From the NCBI GenBank assembly GCA_937893145.1, contig CALBJW010000017.1:1-25222 (forward strand): 25,222 nucleotides of DNA. Direction: 5' to 3'. The stretch comes from an uncultured Prevotellaceae bacterium (GTDB taxonomy: Bacteria > Bacteroidota > Bacteroidia > Bacteroidales > Bacteroidaceae). Numbering within the stretch: position 1 is the stretch's first letter; each line of letters starts with the position of its first letter. Positions 13,582 to 21,950 of this stretch are shown piece by piece. The notes under the pieces were generated by a model. It saw nothing but the letters and a program-made list of their open reading frames with translations, had not been told where the DNA came from and ran no database searches. Position numbers and translations under genes: made by a program.

Positions 13582-16026
13582 TTAGAATTCTTCATTCTCG
13601 GTACGAGCGATAATCTCGTTCTGGAGTTGCTCGGTCATGTCGTTGAAGTAGTCGGAGTAGCCTGCTACACGAACGAGGAGGTCCTTGTAGTCCTCTGGAG
13701 TGTTCTGGGCATCGAGGAGAGTCTGAGTATCTACGATGTTGAACTGAATGTGGTGACCACCCATAGAGAAGTATGAACGGATGAGGCTCACGAGTTTCTT
13801 GAGGTCTTCTTCTCGCTTGAGGAGTGATGGCACGAAACGAACATTGAGGAGTGTGCCGCCCGACTTGGTCTGGTCGAGTTTGCCGAGGCTCTTTATTACA
13901 GATGTAGGTCCGTTAGTGTCTGCTCCATGTGCAGGAGAAGTACCATCAGAGATGGCGAACTTGGCAAGACGACCATTGCAACTTGCACCACAAACGCTAC
14001 CGAAGTAGTTGTGGCAGGTGGTAGAGAGCATATTGAGTTGGGTTGTTCCACCACGAGTGTTTGGATGTCCTTCGATTGCCTCTACGAGGTCGTCGTAAAC
14101 CTTGACTGCGATAGTGTCTGCATACTCATCATCATTGCCGAAGAATGGAGTGCGGTTCATGATGAACTGGCGCATCTTCTCGTTGCCCTCGAAGTTCTCA
14201 CTGACAGCCTTGAGGATTTCATCCATAGTGAACTTCTTGTCCTCAAATACATGCTTCTTGAGGGTAGAGAGACAGTCGGTGATAGTTCCGAGACCAGTAC
14301 ACTGGATGTATGTAGTGTTGTAGCGAGCACCACCAGAGTAGTAGTCCTTGCCACGAGCCACACAGTCGTCGATGAAGAGCGATAGGAAGGTGGCTGGTGC
14401 ATAGAGCGAGAACATACGTTCGATGTAGTTGTTCACGGCAAGTTTCATGTTTACGAAGTACAGCATCTGCTTGTGATATGCATCGTAGAGCTGTTCGTAA
14501 GAAGTGAATGTGCGTGGGTCGCCAGTTTCAAGACCGAGCATCTTGCCAGTAACAGGGTCGAGACCATTATTGAGAGTGATTTCAAGAATCTTTGGAGTGT
14601 TGAGGTAACCTGTGAGGATATAAGCCTCCTTGCCAAATGCACCTACCTCGATACAACCCGAACAACCGCCTTCATTGGCATCTTCCTGTGTCTTGCCCTG
14701 GCGGACAAGTTCCTGAGTGTATGTGTCAGGATTGAAACAAGATGGGTAGCCATGACCTTGGCGAATGACACGAGCACCAGCCATGACAAATTCATCTGGT
14801 GTGACCTTGCTGACATGGATGGAAAGACCTGGCTGCAGTTCGTGGAGTTCTTCCTGAACTTCGAGGATGATGTACGAGAGGTCATTGACAGCATCATTGC
14901 CGTACTTGTCTATACCACCGATATTGATGTTTGTGAAGTCGTTGTAAGTACCCGACTCGAGTGCTGTGACACCTACCTTTGGAGGGGCAGGCTGGTTGTT
15001 GAACTTAATCCAGAAACAAGAGATGAGTTCCTTTGCCTTCTCACGAGTGAGGGTGCCATCCTCGATGCCCTTCTTATAGAAAGGATAGAGGTGCTGGTCG
15101 ATATGTCCTGGGTTCATGCAGTCCCAGCCGTTGAGTTCGGTAACGGTGCCGAGGTGAGTGAACCAATAAGTCTGGATAGCCTCCTGCATGTCACGAGGGG
15201 CGTGGGCTGGAACCCAACGACAAGTGTCGGCAATCTTGAGGAGTTCTGCCTTGCGCTGTGGGTTTGTTTCTTCGGCAGCCATCTGTTCAGCGAGTTCTGC
15301 ATGACGCTCGGCAAAGAGGATGGCAGCATCGCAAGAGATGTCCATAGCCTGGAGTTCCTGCTGCTTGTCAGTAGCCTCAGGGTCGTTGATGAAGTCGAGG
15401 TTAGCGAGCACTTCTGCTATCTGTGCCTTTACGTCGAGCAGACCACGCTGGTACATCTTGCCGTCCATAGCGGTATGACCACCAGCACGCTGTTCCATGA
15501 ACTCGGTGAACACACCTGCATGGTAAGCCTCTTCCCATTCCTTGCTTACATGCGAGAAGATACGTTCACGCTGTGTTCTGCCCTCCCAATAAGGGATGAC
15601 CTCACGAGCATAGGTGTCGATGTCCTCGTCCGAAATGTAGTATGGTTGCATGTCGCGGTCGTTGAGAGTGTGGAGGTCCTCAACGGTATGACAGGTAAGT
15701 TCAGGGAATGTTGGCACAGCCTTTGGCACAGGACCACGCTCACCAACGATGAGTTCGTCCTTACCTATATATATAGTCTTCTTCTTGCAGAGTTCATAGA
15801 AATTGCGAGCACGCAGGATGCAGTTAGGCATCTTGCCGTAGTTCTCCTTGTAGAACGCAGTCTCGATGAGGGCGCGTTCGATAGTAAGAGTGGTTGGGGT
15901 AGTGATACTTTGCTCGTGAAGACGCTTGATGCGTTCGTTCATGCCTCCATCATTTTCTGGATGCTGAAGCGCATAGTTCATTTTCTGGTTAGGGGCACGG
16001 AATGCCGCCTTTTTAGCTTCGCTCAT
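13582..16026 (-). CDS. hypD: Glycyl radical enzyme, probable trans-4-hydroxy-L-proline dehydratase
   Basis: An 814-aa cytoplasmic, oxygen-sensitive enzyme predicted to convert trans-4-hydroxy-L-proline to pyrroline-5-carboxylate, which ProC can reduce to proline. The thiyl cysteine and base are Cys458 and Glu460 in GGCSGCIE, and the glycyl radical site is Gly789 in VRVAGYSD. HypD active-site residues recalled from Clostridioides difficile (Phe152, His160, Asp278, Ser334, Asp339, Phe340, Cys434, Glu436, Gly765) all map here with a constant +24 offset: Phe176, His184, Asp302, Ser358, Asp363, Phe364, Cys458, Glu460, Gly789. The extra length is an N-terminal extension. The numbering and comparison are from memory. 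No radical-SAM activase gene is present nearby, so activation must come from elsewhere. A related dehydratase with another substrate is the alternative. Confidence 0.82.
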   Translation of the reverse strand: MSEAKKAAFRAPNQKMNYALQHPENDGGMNERIKRLHEQSITTPTTLTIERALIETAFYKENYGKMPNCILRARNFYELCKKKTIYIGKDELIVGERGPVPKAVPTFPELTCHTVEDLHTLNDRDMQPYYISDEDIDTYAREVIPYWEGRTQRERIFSHVSKEWEEAYHAGVFTEFMEQRAGGHTAMDGKMYQRGLLDVKAQIAEVLANLDFINDPEATDKQQELQAMDISCDAAILFAERHAELAEQMAAEETNPQRKAELLKIADTCRWVPAHAPRDMQEAIQTYWFTHLGTVTELNGWDCMNPGHIDQHLYPFYKKGIEDGTLTREKAKELISCFWIKFNNQPAPPKVGVTALESGTYNDFTNINIGGIDKYGNDAVNDLSYIILEVQEELHELQPGLSIHVSKVTPDEFVMAGARVIRQGHGYPSCFNPDTYTQELVRQGKTQEDANEGGCSGCIEVGAFGKEAYILTGYLNTPKILEITLNNGLDPVTGKMLGLETGDPRTFTSYEQLYDAYHKQMLYFVNMKLAVNNYIERMFSLYAPATFLSLFIDDCVARGKDYYSGGARYNTTYIQCTGLGTITDCLSTLKKHVFEDKKFTMDEILKAVSENFEGNEKMRQFIMNRTPFFGNDDEYADTIAVKVYDDLVEAIEGHPNTRGGTTQLNMLSTTCHNYFGSVCGASCNGRLAKFAISDGTSPAHGADTNGPTSVIKSLGKLDQTKSGGTLLNVRFVPSLLKREEDLKKLVSLIRSYFSMGGHHIQFNIVDTQTLLDAQNTPEDYKDLLVRVAGYSDYFNDMTEQLQNEIIARTENEEF

Positions 16027-16054
16027 TGTTGTAGTTTGATTAGGTTATTTGTTG

Positions 16055-16062
16055 CAAAGATA
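16055..16062 (-). promoter_or_regulatory. -7 box of the glycyl radical enzyme operon
   Basis: On the minus strand this reads TATCTTTG, a perfect Bacteroidota -7 box, 28 bases before the enzyme start at 16026. No clear -33 TTTG was found. It faces away from the GH30 promoter in the same 150-bp spacer. Confidence 0.6.
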
Positions 16063-16137
16063 AAGAAAACTAATGGAAAAGAGTACGAGTGGTACGCTTT
16101 TTTTATTTTAAGTAGGTGTAAAAACGCAAAAAAGTTA

Positions 16138-16145
16138 TATATTTG
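16138..16145 (+). promoter_or_regulatory. -7 box of the GH30-GH3 operon
   Basis: TATATTTG matches TAnnTTTG and lies 31 bases before the GH30 start. The spacer shared with the leftward operon suggests common control of both sets, though no operator could be identified. Confidence 0.55.
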
Positions 16146-16176
16146 CACACTCAAATAATAAAATCATCATTAACCT

Positions 16177-17751
16177 ATGAAAAAGCTATCTACATTTTTA
16201 TTGTGTGCGGCAGCCACATTCCTTTCGCCTACATCGCTTTTGGCACAGAAGGCACAACAGTTCCAGATTACTAATCGCCAATGTCAACCTATTGATGGTT
16301 TTGGTGCGAGTGATGCTTGGAGTTTCTGGCAGATTGGAACATGGGAAGACTCGTTGCAGACAAAAGTGGCAGATTGGCTTTTCTCATCAGAAACTGATGC
16401 GGCAGGTAACCCAAAGGGCATAGCACTCAGTATCTGGCGATTCAATGCCGGTGCAGGTAGTGCTACTCAGGGAGATTCGGCAAAGATAAATCGAGATACT
16501 CGTACCGACTACTTCAATAACCAAATCGGTCAGCGTCGTTTCCTTCGCCATGCTAAGGAGCGTGGAGTGCCAACATTCATCGCATTCTTCAATACTCCTC
16601 CTGTCAGTATGACACTTAATGGGTTAGGAACAAATACAGGTCGTGGTGGAACACTTAATCTTCGTGATGACTGTTACGACGATTTTGCACGTTATACAGC
16701 CGACATGATACAGACTGCGGAGCGTGAAGACGGAATACATTTCGACTATGTGTGTCCGGTAAACGAGCCTGATGGACATTGGAATTGGCAGGGTCCAAAG
16801 CAGGAGGGTACACCAGCCACAAATCGTGAGATTGCCCGTCTTGCTCGTGAGTTCAGTAAGGAGTTTGAAGGACGAGGCATCACAACAAACATTCTTGTGA
16901 ATGAGTCGTCGGACTACCGTTGTATGTTTGGCGAATATCAAGCAGGATGGCAACGAGGCAACGAGATACAATGCTTCTGGAATCCAGATTCTGTTGATAC
17001 ATACGTTGGCAATCTTCCTCGCATTGCTCACATCATGGCCGGACATTCGTACTGGACAAATACTCCTATCCTAAAACCAACGGACCACAGATACGAAAGG
17101 GTAGGTCTCTTTGGTTATCGCAAGCGCATCAAGGACGAGATGGATAAGGTCAACAAGTACCAACCTGTATCCTTCTGGCAGACAGAACTCTGTATCATGT
17201 CCAACGACGAAGAGATACATGGTGGTGGCGGCTTTGATTTCTCGATGGAGGAGGCATTGTATGTAGCACGAGTGATGCACTACGACCTCACTGTGGCTAA
17301 TGCTCAGTCGTGGCAATGGTGGCGAGCTGCTGGTGGAAACTACAAGGATGGACTCATCCGTATGTATGTGAAGGGTGAACGCACCGGAGGTAGAGGACAG
17401 CGTCGAGGTGCTGTGATGGAGAACATGGTTCGTGACTCTAAACTCATGTGGACAATGGGCAATTTCTCTCGTTTTGTTCGTCCGGGTGCAGTTCGACTTG
17501 ATGTGGAGGGCGAACAGCAGATTGATGGCACTCTCGTGTCTGCCTACAAGAATGCTGATGGAACGACTGCTATTGTTGCCATCAACTATTCTAAGAATGA
17601 TGCTACAGTCAACCTCAAGGGAACAGGAAAGTCGGCAAAGGCTTATCGCACTTCGGATGTGGAGGGTGAAAACCTTAAACTCGTTGGTAAGGTGAAACTC
17701 TCGAAAGCATCACTCCCTGCACGCTCAGTAACTACTTTCGTGGTTGAATGA
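16177..17751 (+). CDS. Secreted GH30 glycoside hydrolase (endo-beta-1,6-galactanase-like)
   Basis: A 524-aa family 30 enzyme with a signal peptide (about 1-23, ending LLAQ). The catalytic barrel starts with IDGFGASDAWSF (39-50). Glu197 in VNEPDGHWNW is the expected acid/base and Glu337 in FWQTELC the nucleophile. The last 90 residues form the side beta-domain usual in GH30 (RPGAVRLDV, then IVAINYSKND). The GASDAW and NEPxGHWNW signatures recall GH30 members acting on beta-1,6-galactan side chains of arabinogalactan, but the subfamily cannot be fixed here. The GH3 gene follows after 45 bases with no evident promoter, so they probably form one operon. Confidence 0.85.
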   Translation: MKKLSTFLLCAAATFLSPTSLLAQKAQQFQITNRQCQPIDGFGASDAWSFWQIGTWEDSLQTKVADWLFSSETDAAGNPKGIALSIWRFNAGAGSATQGDSAKINRDTRTDYFNNQIGQRRFLRHAKERGVPTFIAFFNTPPVSMTLNGLGTNTGRGGTLNLRDDCYDDFARYTADMIQTAEREDGIHFDYVCPVNEPDGHWNWQGPKQEGTPATNREIARLAREFSKEFEGRGITTNILVNESSDYRCMFGEYQAGWQRGNEIQCFWNPDSVDTYVGNLPRIAHIMAGHSYWTNTPILKPTDHRYERVGLFGYRKRIKDEMDKVNKYQPVSFWQTELCIMSNDEEIHGGGGFDFSMEEALYVARVMHYDLTVANAQSWQWWRAAGGNYKDGLIRMYVKGERTGGRGQRRGAVMENMVRDSKLMWTMGNFSRFVRPGAVRLDVEGEQQIDGTLVSAYKNADGTTAIVAINYSKNDATVNLKGTGKSAKAYRTSDVEGENLKLVGKVKLSKASLPARSVTTFVVE

Positions 17752-17796
17752 TGATTTGAGCGAAGAAATTAAAGTGAACAAGAAAATATATAAAAA

Positions 17797-19800
17797 ATGA
17801 AGGTAATTAAATATTTATTTGCCTCACTCTCATTGTTGGCGAGTGGGGTAGGAAATGCACAGACTACAAGTCTTAAACTTCGTGAAGACAATATCGATGA
17901 GATTGTAGCCGCCATGACTGTAGATGAGAAGGCAGAACTGCTTGTGGGCGGTGGTCTTAAAGGAATGATATCAAATGTCATCGGTTGGGAACTCGGTATG
18001 AGGGTTCCAGGATGTGCGGGTACAACAAATAAGATTGACAGACTTGGTATCCCTGAGATTGTGTTGACCGATGGTCCTGCAGGATTAAGAATCTCTGCAA
18101 AGACTACCTCTTTCCCTTGTGGTGTGGCTCTTGCCAGCATGAGAGATGAGGAGATGATGGAACGCATCGGTGCCGCTCTTGGCAATGAGGCAAAGGAGTT
18201 TGGTGCGGATATTCTTCTCGGTCCGGGCATGAACATCATGCGAAATCCTCTCTGTGGAAGAAACTACGAGTACTATAGCGAGGACCCATACTTGACAGGC
18301 AAGACTGCTGCTGCATATATAAGAGGTGTGCAGAGTCAGGGCATAGGATGTGCTGCGAAACACTTCGCTTGTAACAACCAGGAGACAGGACGCAAGGGAC
18401 ATGATGCAAGAGTGGACGAACAGACTCTTCGTAATGTGTATCTCAAAGCATTCCAGATGGTTGTGGAAGAGGCAGAACCTTGGACTTTCATGACCAGTTA
18501 TAATAAGTTGAACGGTGTTTATACATCAGAGAACGAGTGGTTGCTCCAGACTGTGCTTCGTGATGAGTGGGGTTTCAAGGGTATGGTGATGACAGACTGG
18601 GACGATGCTCACAACACAGTGGCACAGGTCAAGGCCGGAAACGACATGATGATGGCTGGTGCGAGCAGTCAGAAGACTGACATCAAGAATGGTATCAAGA
18701 ACGGTACGCTCAGCATGGAGGCTTTGGACAAATGTGTGAAGCGTGTTTTGGAGATGATTGTGAAGACTCCAACCTTCAAGGGTTATAAGTTCTCTAAGGC
18801 ACCAGACTTCGAAGCGCACCAGAAACTCTCTCGTTTGGCAGCAGCCAAGAGTACTGTTCTCTTGAAGAACAAGAACCACACCCTTCCATTCACAAAGGAA
18901 GACTATCCAAAGGTTGCTCTCTTTGGTGCCAGTGCATACGACTTGATTGGTGGTGGTATCGGTTCAGGATCGGTAAACACTCCATATAAGGTTCATACCT
19001 ACCAAGGACTGGAGAATGCGGGTTTTGTGCTTGATGCCACACTGAGAAAGGATTATCTCAGTTATGCTGGGTGGTCTGGTAACCGCTACAGTGCTGGTCT
19101 GATGGGATTGGTAGGTATGGGACAGGGTGCTCTCAAGGAGAAGAGTATAACAACTTCATACATCGAAAGTGCTGCTTCGCGTAATGACGTAGCTGTCATA
19201 ACTATTGGCAAACAGTCGGGTGAGGAGAACGACCGTACGGTAGAGGATTTCAACCTCGTGGAAAATGAGCGTAACCTCATCACTAATGTTTGCAATATCT
19301 TCCATGCTCAAGGCAAGAAAGTCGTTGTTGTTCTGAATATCTGTGGTCCTATCGAGACTGCATCATGGAAGGACTTGCCTGATGCAATCATCTGCCCTTG
19401 GTTGCCAGGCATGGAGGGAGGAAACGCTATAGCAGACATCATCACTGGTGCTGTGTCTCCTTCTGCAAAACTTCCTGTAACCTTCCCACGCAGTTATGCC
19501 GATGTGCCATCGCAGAATTTTGGAAATAAGGACTATACAAATTACGAAGAAGGTGAGTATGTAGGTCTCACATACTATAATGCCAATCCAGACAAGGTGT
19601 CGTATGCCTTCGGTTATGGTTTGACATACACCTATGGTGATGTGAATTGTGACGGTAAGGTCGATGTGAGAGATATCACCGTCCTCGTTGATATCCTTTC
19701 TGGCAAAGATAACAACCGTGCCAATCCTGATGTCAACGAAGACGGTACTGTCAATCTTGAAGATGTAAACGAACTTGTTCGTGTAATAGTAGGGAAGTAA
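17797..19800 (+). CDS. Secreted GH3 glycosidase with C-terminal dockerin-type domain
   Basis: A 667-aa family 3 beta-glycosidase with a signal peptide (about 1-21). The TIM barrel (about 25-330) contains LTDGPAGLR, YYSEDPYLTG, AAKHF (Lys188-His189) and the nucleophile Asp267 in VMTDWDD. The second domain (about 350-590) has SGEENDR (474-480), where a glutamate provides the acid/base. After SYAFGYGLTYT (602-612) most GH3 proteins continue into a fibronectin III-like domain. Here a dockerin-like pair of calcium-binding repeats replaces it: GDVNCDGKVDVRD (614-626) and PDVNEDGTVNLED (644-656). That suggests attachment to a partner or stabilisation by calcium. Activity could be beta-glucosidase, beta-xylosidase or beta-galactosidase; the operon partner favours galactan breakdown. 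Confidence 0.87.
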   Translation: MKVIKYLFASLSLLASGVGNAQTTSLKLREDNIDEIVAAMTVDEKAELLVGGGLKGMISNVIGWELGMRVPGCAGTTNKIDRLGIPEIVLTDGPAGLRISAKTTSFPCGVALASMRDEEMMERIGAALGNEAKEFGADILLGPGMNIMRNPLCGRNYEYYSEDPYLTGKTAAAYIRGVQSQGIGCAAKHFACNNQETGRKGHDARVDEQTLRNVYLKAFQMVVEEAEPWTFMTSYNKLNGVYTSENEWLLQTVLRDEWGFKGMVMTDWDDAHNTVAQVKAGNDMMMAGASSQKTDIKNGIKNGTLSMEALDKCVKRVLEMIVKTPTFKGYKFSKAPDFEAHQKLSRLAAAKSTVLLKNKNHTLPFTKEDYPKVALFGASAYDLIGGGIGSGSVNTPYKVHTYQGLENAGFVLDATLRKDYLSYAGWSGNRYSAGLMGLVGMGQGALKEKSITTSYIESAASRNDVAVITIGKQSGEENDRTVEDFNLVENERNLITNVCNIFHAQGKKVVVVLNICGPIETASWKDLPDAIICPWLPGMEGGNAIADIITGAVSPSAKLPVTFPRSYADVPSQNFGNKDYTNYEEGEYVGLTYYNANPDKVSYAFGYGLTYTYGDVNCDGKVDVRDITVLVDILSGKDNNRANPDVNEDGTVNLEDVNELVRVIVGK

Positions 19801-19845
19801 GTTTATTCTTTGAGCAGTCGGAACTTGATTGCGGACTTTTCCCTC

Positions 19846-20637
19846 TTACTTACACGCTTCATCAAACTTATCATTTAGGTCAAGCATCCATTTTGGAAGC
19901 TTGGCCTTTGCATTTTCTATAAGTTCTTCAGGAATCATCTTGTAGTGTGCATAAGCCATAGGACCAGCGATAGCAGCTAATGTGTCAGCATCACCACCGA
20001 GTGCAATGGCGAGTTTCAAGCAATCCACATAGTCCTGGCTTTCAAGGAAACAGATGATAGCTGCAGGAATGGTGAGCTGACAGGTTTCATTGAAGAAGAA
20101 GCCTGGCTTTATCTCTGCATAGGTCTTGTTGCTCCAACCAGGATAGTATTCCTCAAGAACATTCTTGCGGATAAAGTCCTTATCCTTGCCTTGATTAGCA
20201 TAGAAGATTGCAAGTGCTGTTGCTACTGCTCCCTTGATGCCTTCAGGATGATCATGAGTTGGAAGGGCAGTCTGGGTGGCGAATTCAATACACTCCTCTT
20301 TTGTTTTTGCAAGAAAACCTGCAGAAGACGCTCTCATGCCGCTACCATTACCAAAACTACCGTATGAAGGTTTGATTTCTGGAGAGATAAGCCATAATGC
20401 AAAGCGTCCTCCGAAACCTCTGTAAAAGTCCTCTCGACCACGACGATGGAGGCATTCTGCCATGTCCTTACATTCGAGAAGAGCTTCGGCACACGCAAAG
20501 GTACAGATTGTATCATCTGAATATGTGTTCTCGGGATTGAGGAGGTCAATAGCATCGTAGTTCTTTGTACGACCTTCAAACTCGTATGGTACTCCGCTGA
20601 TGTCACCAATAGCGGCTGCTAAAAGTAGATTCTTCAT
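19846..20637 (-). CDS. ADP-ribosylglycohydrolase (DraG/ARH family)
   Basis: A 263-aa cytoplasmic hydrolase predicted to remove ADP-ribose from proteins, nucleic acids or small molecules using two magnesium ions. The N-terminal metal motif is YSDDT (39-43). SYGSFGNGSGMR (91-102) lines the ligand pocket, and GGDADTLAAIAG (214-225) supplies the C-terminal metal ligands. The first residues (AAAIGDISGVPYEF) are also typical. Length fits a single-domain ARH. It follows the VWA/macro-like gene after 50 bases in the same direction and is likely the second gene of that operon, so it falls under the Nudix regulator. It converges on the GH3 gene; no clear terminator was seen in the 45-base gap. Confidence 0.88.
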   Translation of the reverse strand: MKNLLLAAAIGDISGVPYEFEGRTKNYDAIDLLNPENTYSDDTICTFACAEALLECKDMAECLHRRGREDFYRGFGGRFALWLISPEIKPSYGSFGNGSGMRASSAGFLAKTKEECIEFATQTALPTHDHPEGIKGAVATALAIFYANQGKDKDFIRKNVLEEYYPGWSNKTYAEIKPGFFFNETCQLTIPAAIICFLESQDYVDCLKLAIALGGDADTLAAIAGPMAYAHYKMIPEELIENAKAKLPKWMLDLNDKFDEACK

Positions 20638-20687
20638 ATTGTTATTTTTATTGTATTAACGGATTTGTAATTGAGATATTGTGTTGT

Positions 20688-21716
20688 TTATGCAAGATAA
20701 TTCCAGAATGATTTTGGCAGACAGATATTCTCCACATCGACAGCATTTCTAAACATAGGAGCAATGAGATGAGGCTCATAGCCAGCATTACCGCATCCGA
20801 TTGGAGTTACAAGAAAACGCTTCTCTGGGTGCTGACGTGCATACTCGATAAATTCCTGTATTGCACCTGCCATAATCTGTGGAAGACCAGTTGTCGGAAT
20901 AGCGTAACTCTGACCTTGTATTCCAATGCCTTTTCCATACTGAGCACCGAAACGCTTCAAGGCAGCTCTTGCAGCACCACCGTTGTGATGACCTTCCCTG
21001 TTACTGCCAAAAACGAAGATTTCATTAGGAGCAAGACGGTCAATGCGTTCTGGTGTTATGCGATTTGATGGAGTGTTGTTTTCTTCATCTTCTATGAAAT
21101 AGCCTTCTTCAAGGTTCTTTTCACCACGACTTACACGCTCATTCCAGCGCTGACGATAGCGACCTTCACGCTCAAACATCTCTACTGTTCCTTCGATGGT
21201 TGCTTCAAACTTCATACTGTTGACCACACCCATCTTGCGTGCTTCTTCCTCAACATCCTGGTTTGCACCGATATAGGTAAATACCCAACCATTAGTTCTG
21301 AGTTCATCAATCAACTGCTTCACCTGTATGCCATTCCATTCTCGCGAATCATTCTCATAGCCATCTGTAATGATAGTGACAAGAGCCTTGTCCTCCTTGC
21401 CGACATGCTTGCGGAGTTTGGTTACTGATTCGCCGATAGCATCATAGAGTGCTGTGCATCCGCGCAACTGGTAGTCACGCTCTGTCACAAAGGTTGCCTC
21501 TTCGATGTTCTCATGACGATACACATACTGTAATTTCTCACCTCCATTGGCAAAAGAAAGGAGGGTAAGATACTGATCTACATGAGAGTCGTTCTTGCGA
21601 ACATTCTTGATGGTCTTGATTGTTTCATTGATTCCTGCGAGTGCCTGTGCATAGATGCTACCCATTGAACCTGATGCATCGACGATGATGAGGTTGTGTA
21701 CTTTTGTCTTTTCCAT
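20688..21716 (-). CDS. VWA domain fused to a macro-like domain
   Basis: A 342-aa protein without signal peptide or membrane segment. The von Willebrand A domain (about 6-175) has an intact MIDAS metal site: Asp13-Ser15-Ser17 (DASGS), Thr88 and Asp118 (ITDG). A charged linker (about 180-225) follows. The C-terminal domain (about 227-342) has NEIFVFGSNREGHHNGGAAR and PIGCGNAGY. These resemble, in order and spacing, the glycine-rich loops of macro domains, and match a family also seen in phages. An ADP-ribose-binding role is inferred from that pattern and from the flanking ADP-ribosylglycohydrolase and Nudix regulator. The VWA part probably mediates protein assembly. It is the first gene of the leftward operon. 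Confidence 0.75.
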   Translation of the reverse strand: MEKTKVHNLIIVDASGSMGSIYAQALAGINETIKTIKNVRKNDSHVDQYLTLLSFANGGEKLQYVYRHENIEEATFVTERDYQLRGCTALYDAIGESVTKLRKHVGKEDKALVTIITDGYENDSREWNGIQVKQLIDELRTNGWVFTYIGANQDVEEEARKMGVVNSMKFEATIEGTVEMFEREGRYRQRWNERVSRGEKNLEEGYFIEDEENNTPSNRITPERIDRLAPNEIFVFGSNREGHHNGGAARAALKRFGAQYGKGIGIQGQSYAIPTTGLPQIMAGAIQEFIEYARQHPEKRFLVTPIGCGNAGYEPHLIAPMFRNAVDVENICLPKSFWNYLA

Positions 21717-21758
21717 TGTCTTAATCCTTTCTTTAGTTTAGAGGTTCAAAATACTTTG

Positions 21759-21779
21759 TTTGTGTAATTGTGACGCAAA
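21759..21779. promoter_or_regulatory. Operator 1 of the Nudix regulator (predicted)
   Basis: A 21-bp palindrome of the form TTTGYGTAA-N5-ACGCARA. It overlaps the -7 box and the start site of the leftward promoter, a position expected to repress the VWA/macro-like operon. Two more copies lie downstream in the same spacer. Confidence 0.65.
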
Positions 21780-21807
21780 GGTATGAAGTTTCAGCAAATC
21801 TTCCAAA
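21776..21807 (-). promoter_or_regulatory. Promoter of the VWA/macro-like - ADP-ribosylglycohydrolase operon
   Basis: On the minus strand TTTG (21804-21807), a 20-bp spacer and TACCTTTG (21776-21783) form a consensus Bacteroidota promoter. Operator 1 overlaps its -7 end and operator 2 abuts its -33 end. Confidence 0.7.
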
Positions 21808-21810
21808 TAA

Positions 21811-21831
21811 TTTGTGTAAAAACTACGCAAA
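21811..21831. promoter_or_regulatory. Operator 2 of the Nudix regulator (predicted)
   Basis: This second 21-bp copy of TTTGYGTAA-N5-ACGCARA starts 52 bp after operator 1, about five helical turns. It lies just upstream of the -33 box of the leftward promoter. Confidence 0.65.
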
Positions 21832-21852
21832 AAGATATAAATTTAACATTTG

Positions 21853-21873
21853 TTTGCGTAAAAGTTACGCAGA
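21853..21873. promoter_or_regulatory. Operator 3 of the Nudix regulator (predicted)
   Basis: This third copy starts 42 bp after operator 2, about four helical turns, and has one change in its last half-site (ACGCAGA). It ends a few bases before the -33 region of the rightward promoter, which would fit activation or autoregulation of the regulator gene. Confidence 0.6.
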
Positions 21874-21876
21874 CAT

Positions 21877-21907
21877 GTTGTTTCTCACAAAAAAAGCTGT
21901 AACTTTG
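21877..21907 (+). promoter_or_regulatory. Promoter of the Nudix regulator gene
   Basis: GTTG (21877-21880), a 19-bp spacer and TAACTTTG (21900-21907), a perfect -7 box. Transcription would start near 21914, 37 bases before the ATG. Confidence 0.6.
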
Positions 21908-21950
21908 CATCGCGATTGGGAAATCAAAGATAGTCGCATATAATTATATA

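Noticed and set aside
14473..16158. Long (561-residue) open frame antisense to the glycyl radical enzyme
   Set aside because: The minus-strand gene is unambiguous, with full-length homology and all catalytic motifs. The antisense frame is open because of codon bias in the real gene and shows no domain.
19801..19845. Terminator between the convergent GH3 and ADP-ribosylglycohydrolase genes
   Set aside because: Only a 7-base complementarity was found near the gene ends, with no T run; too weak to call.
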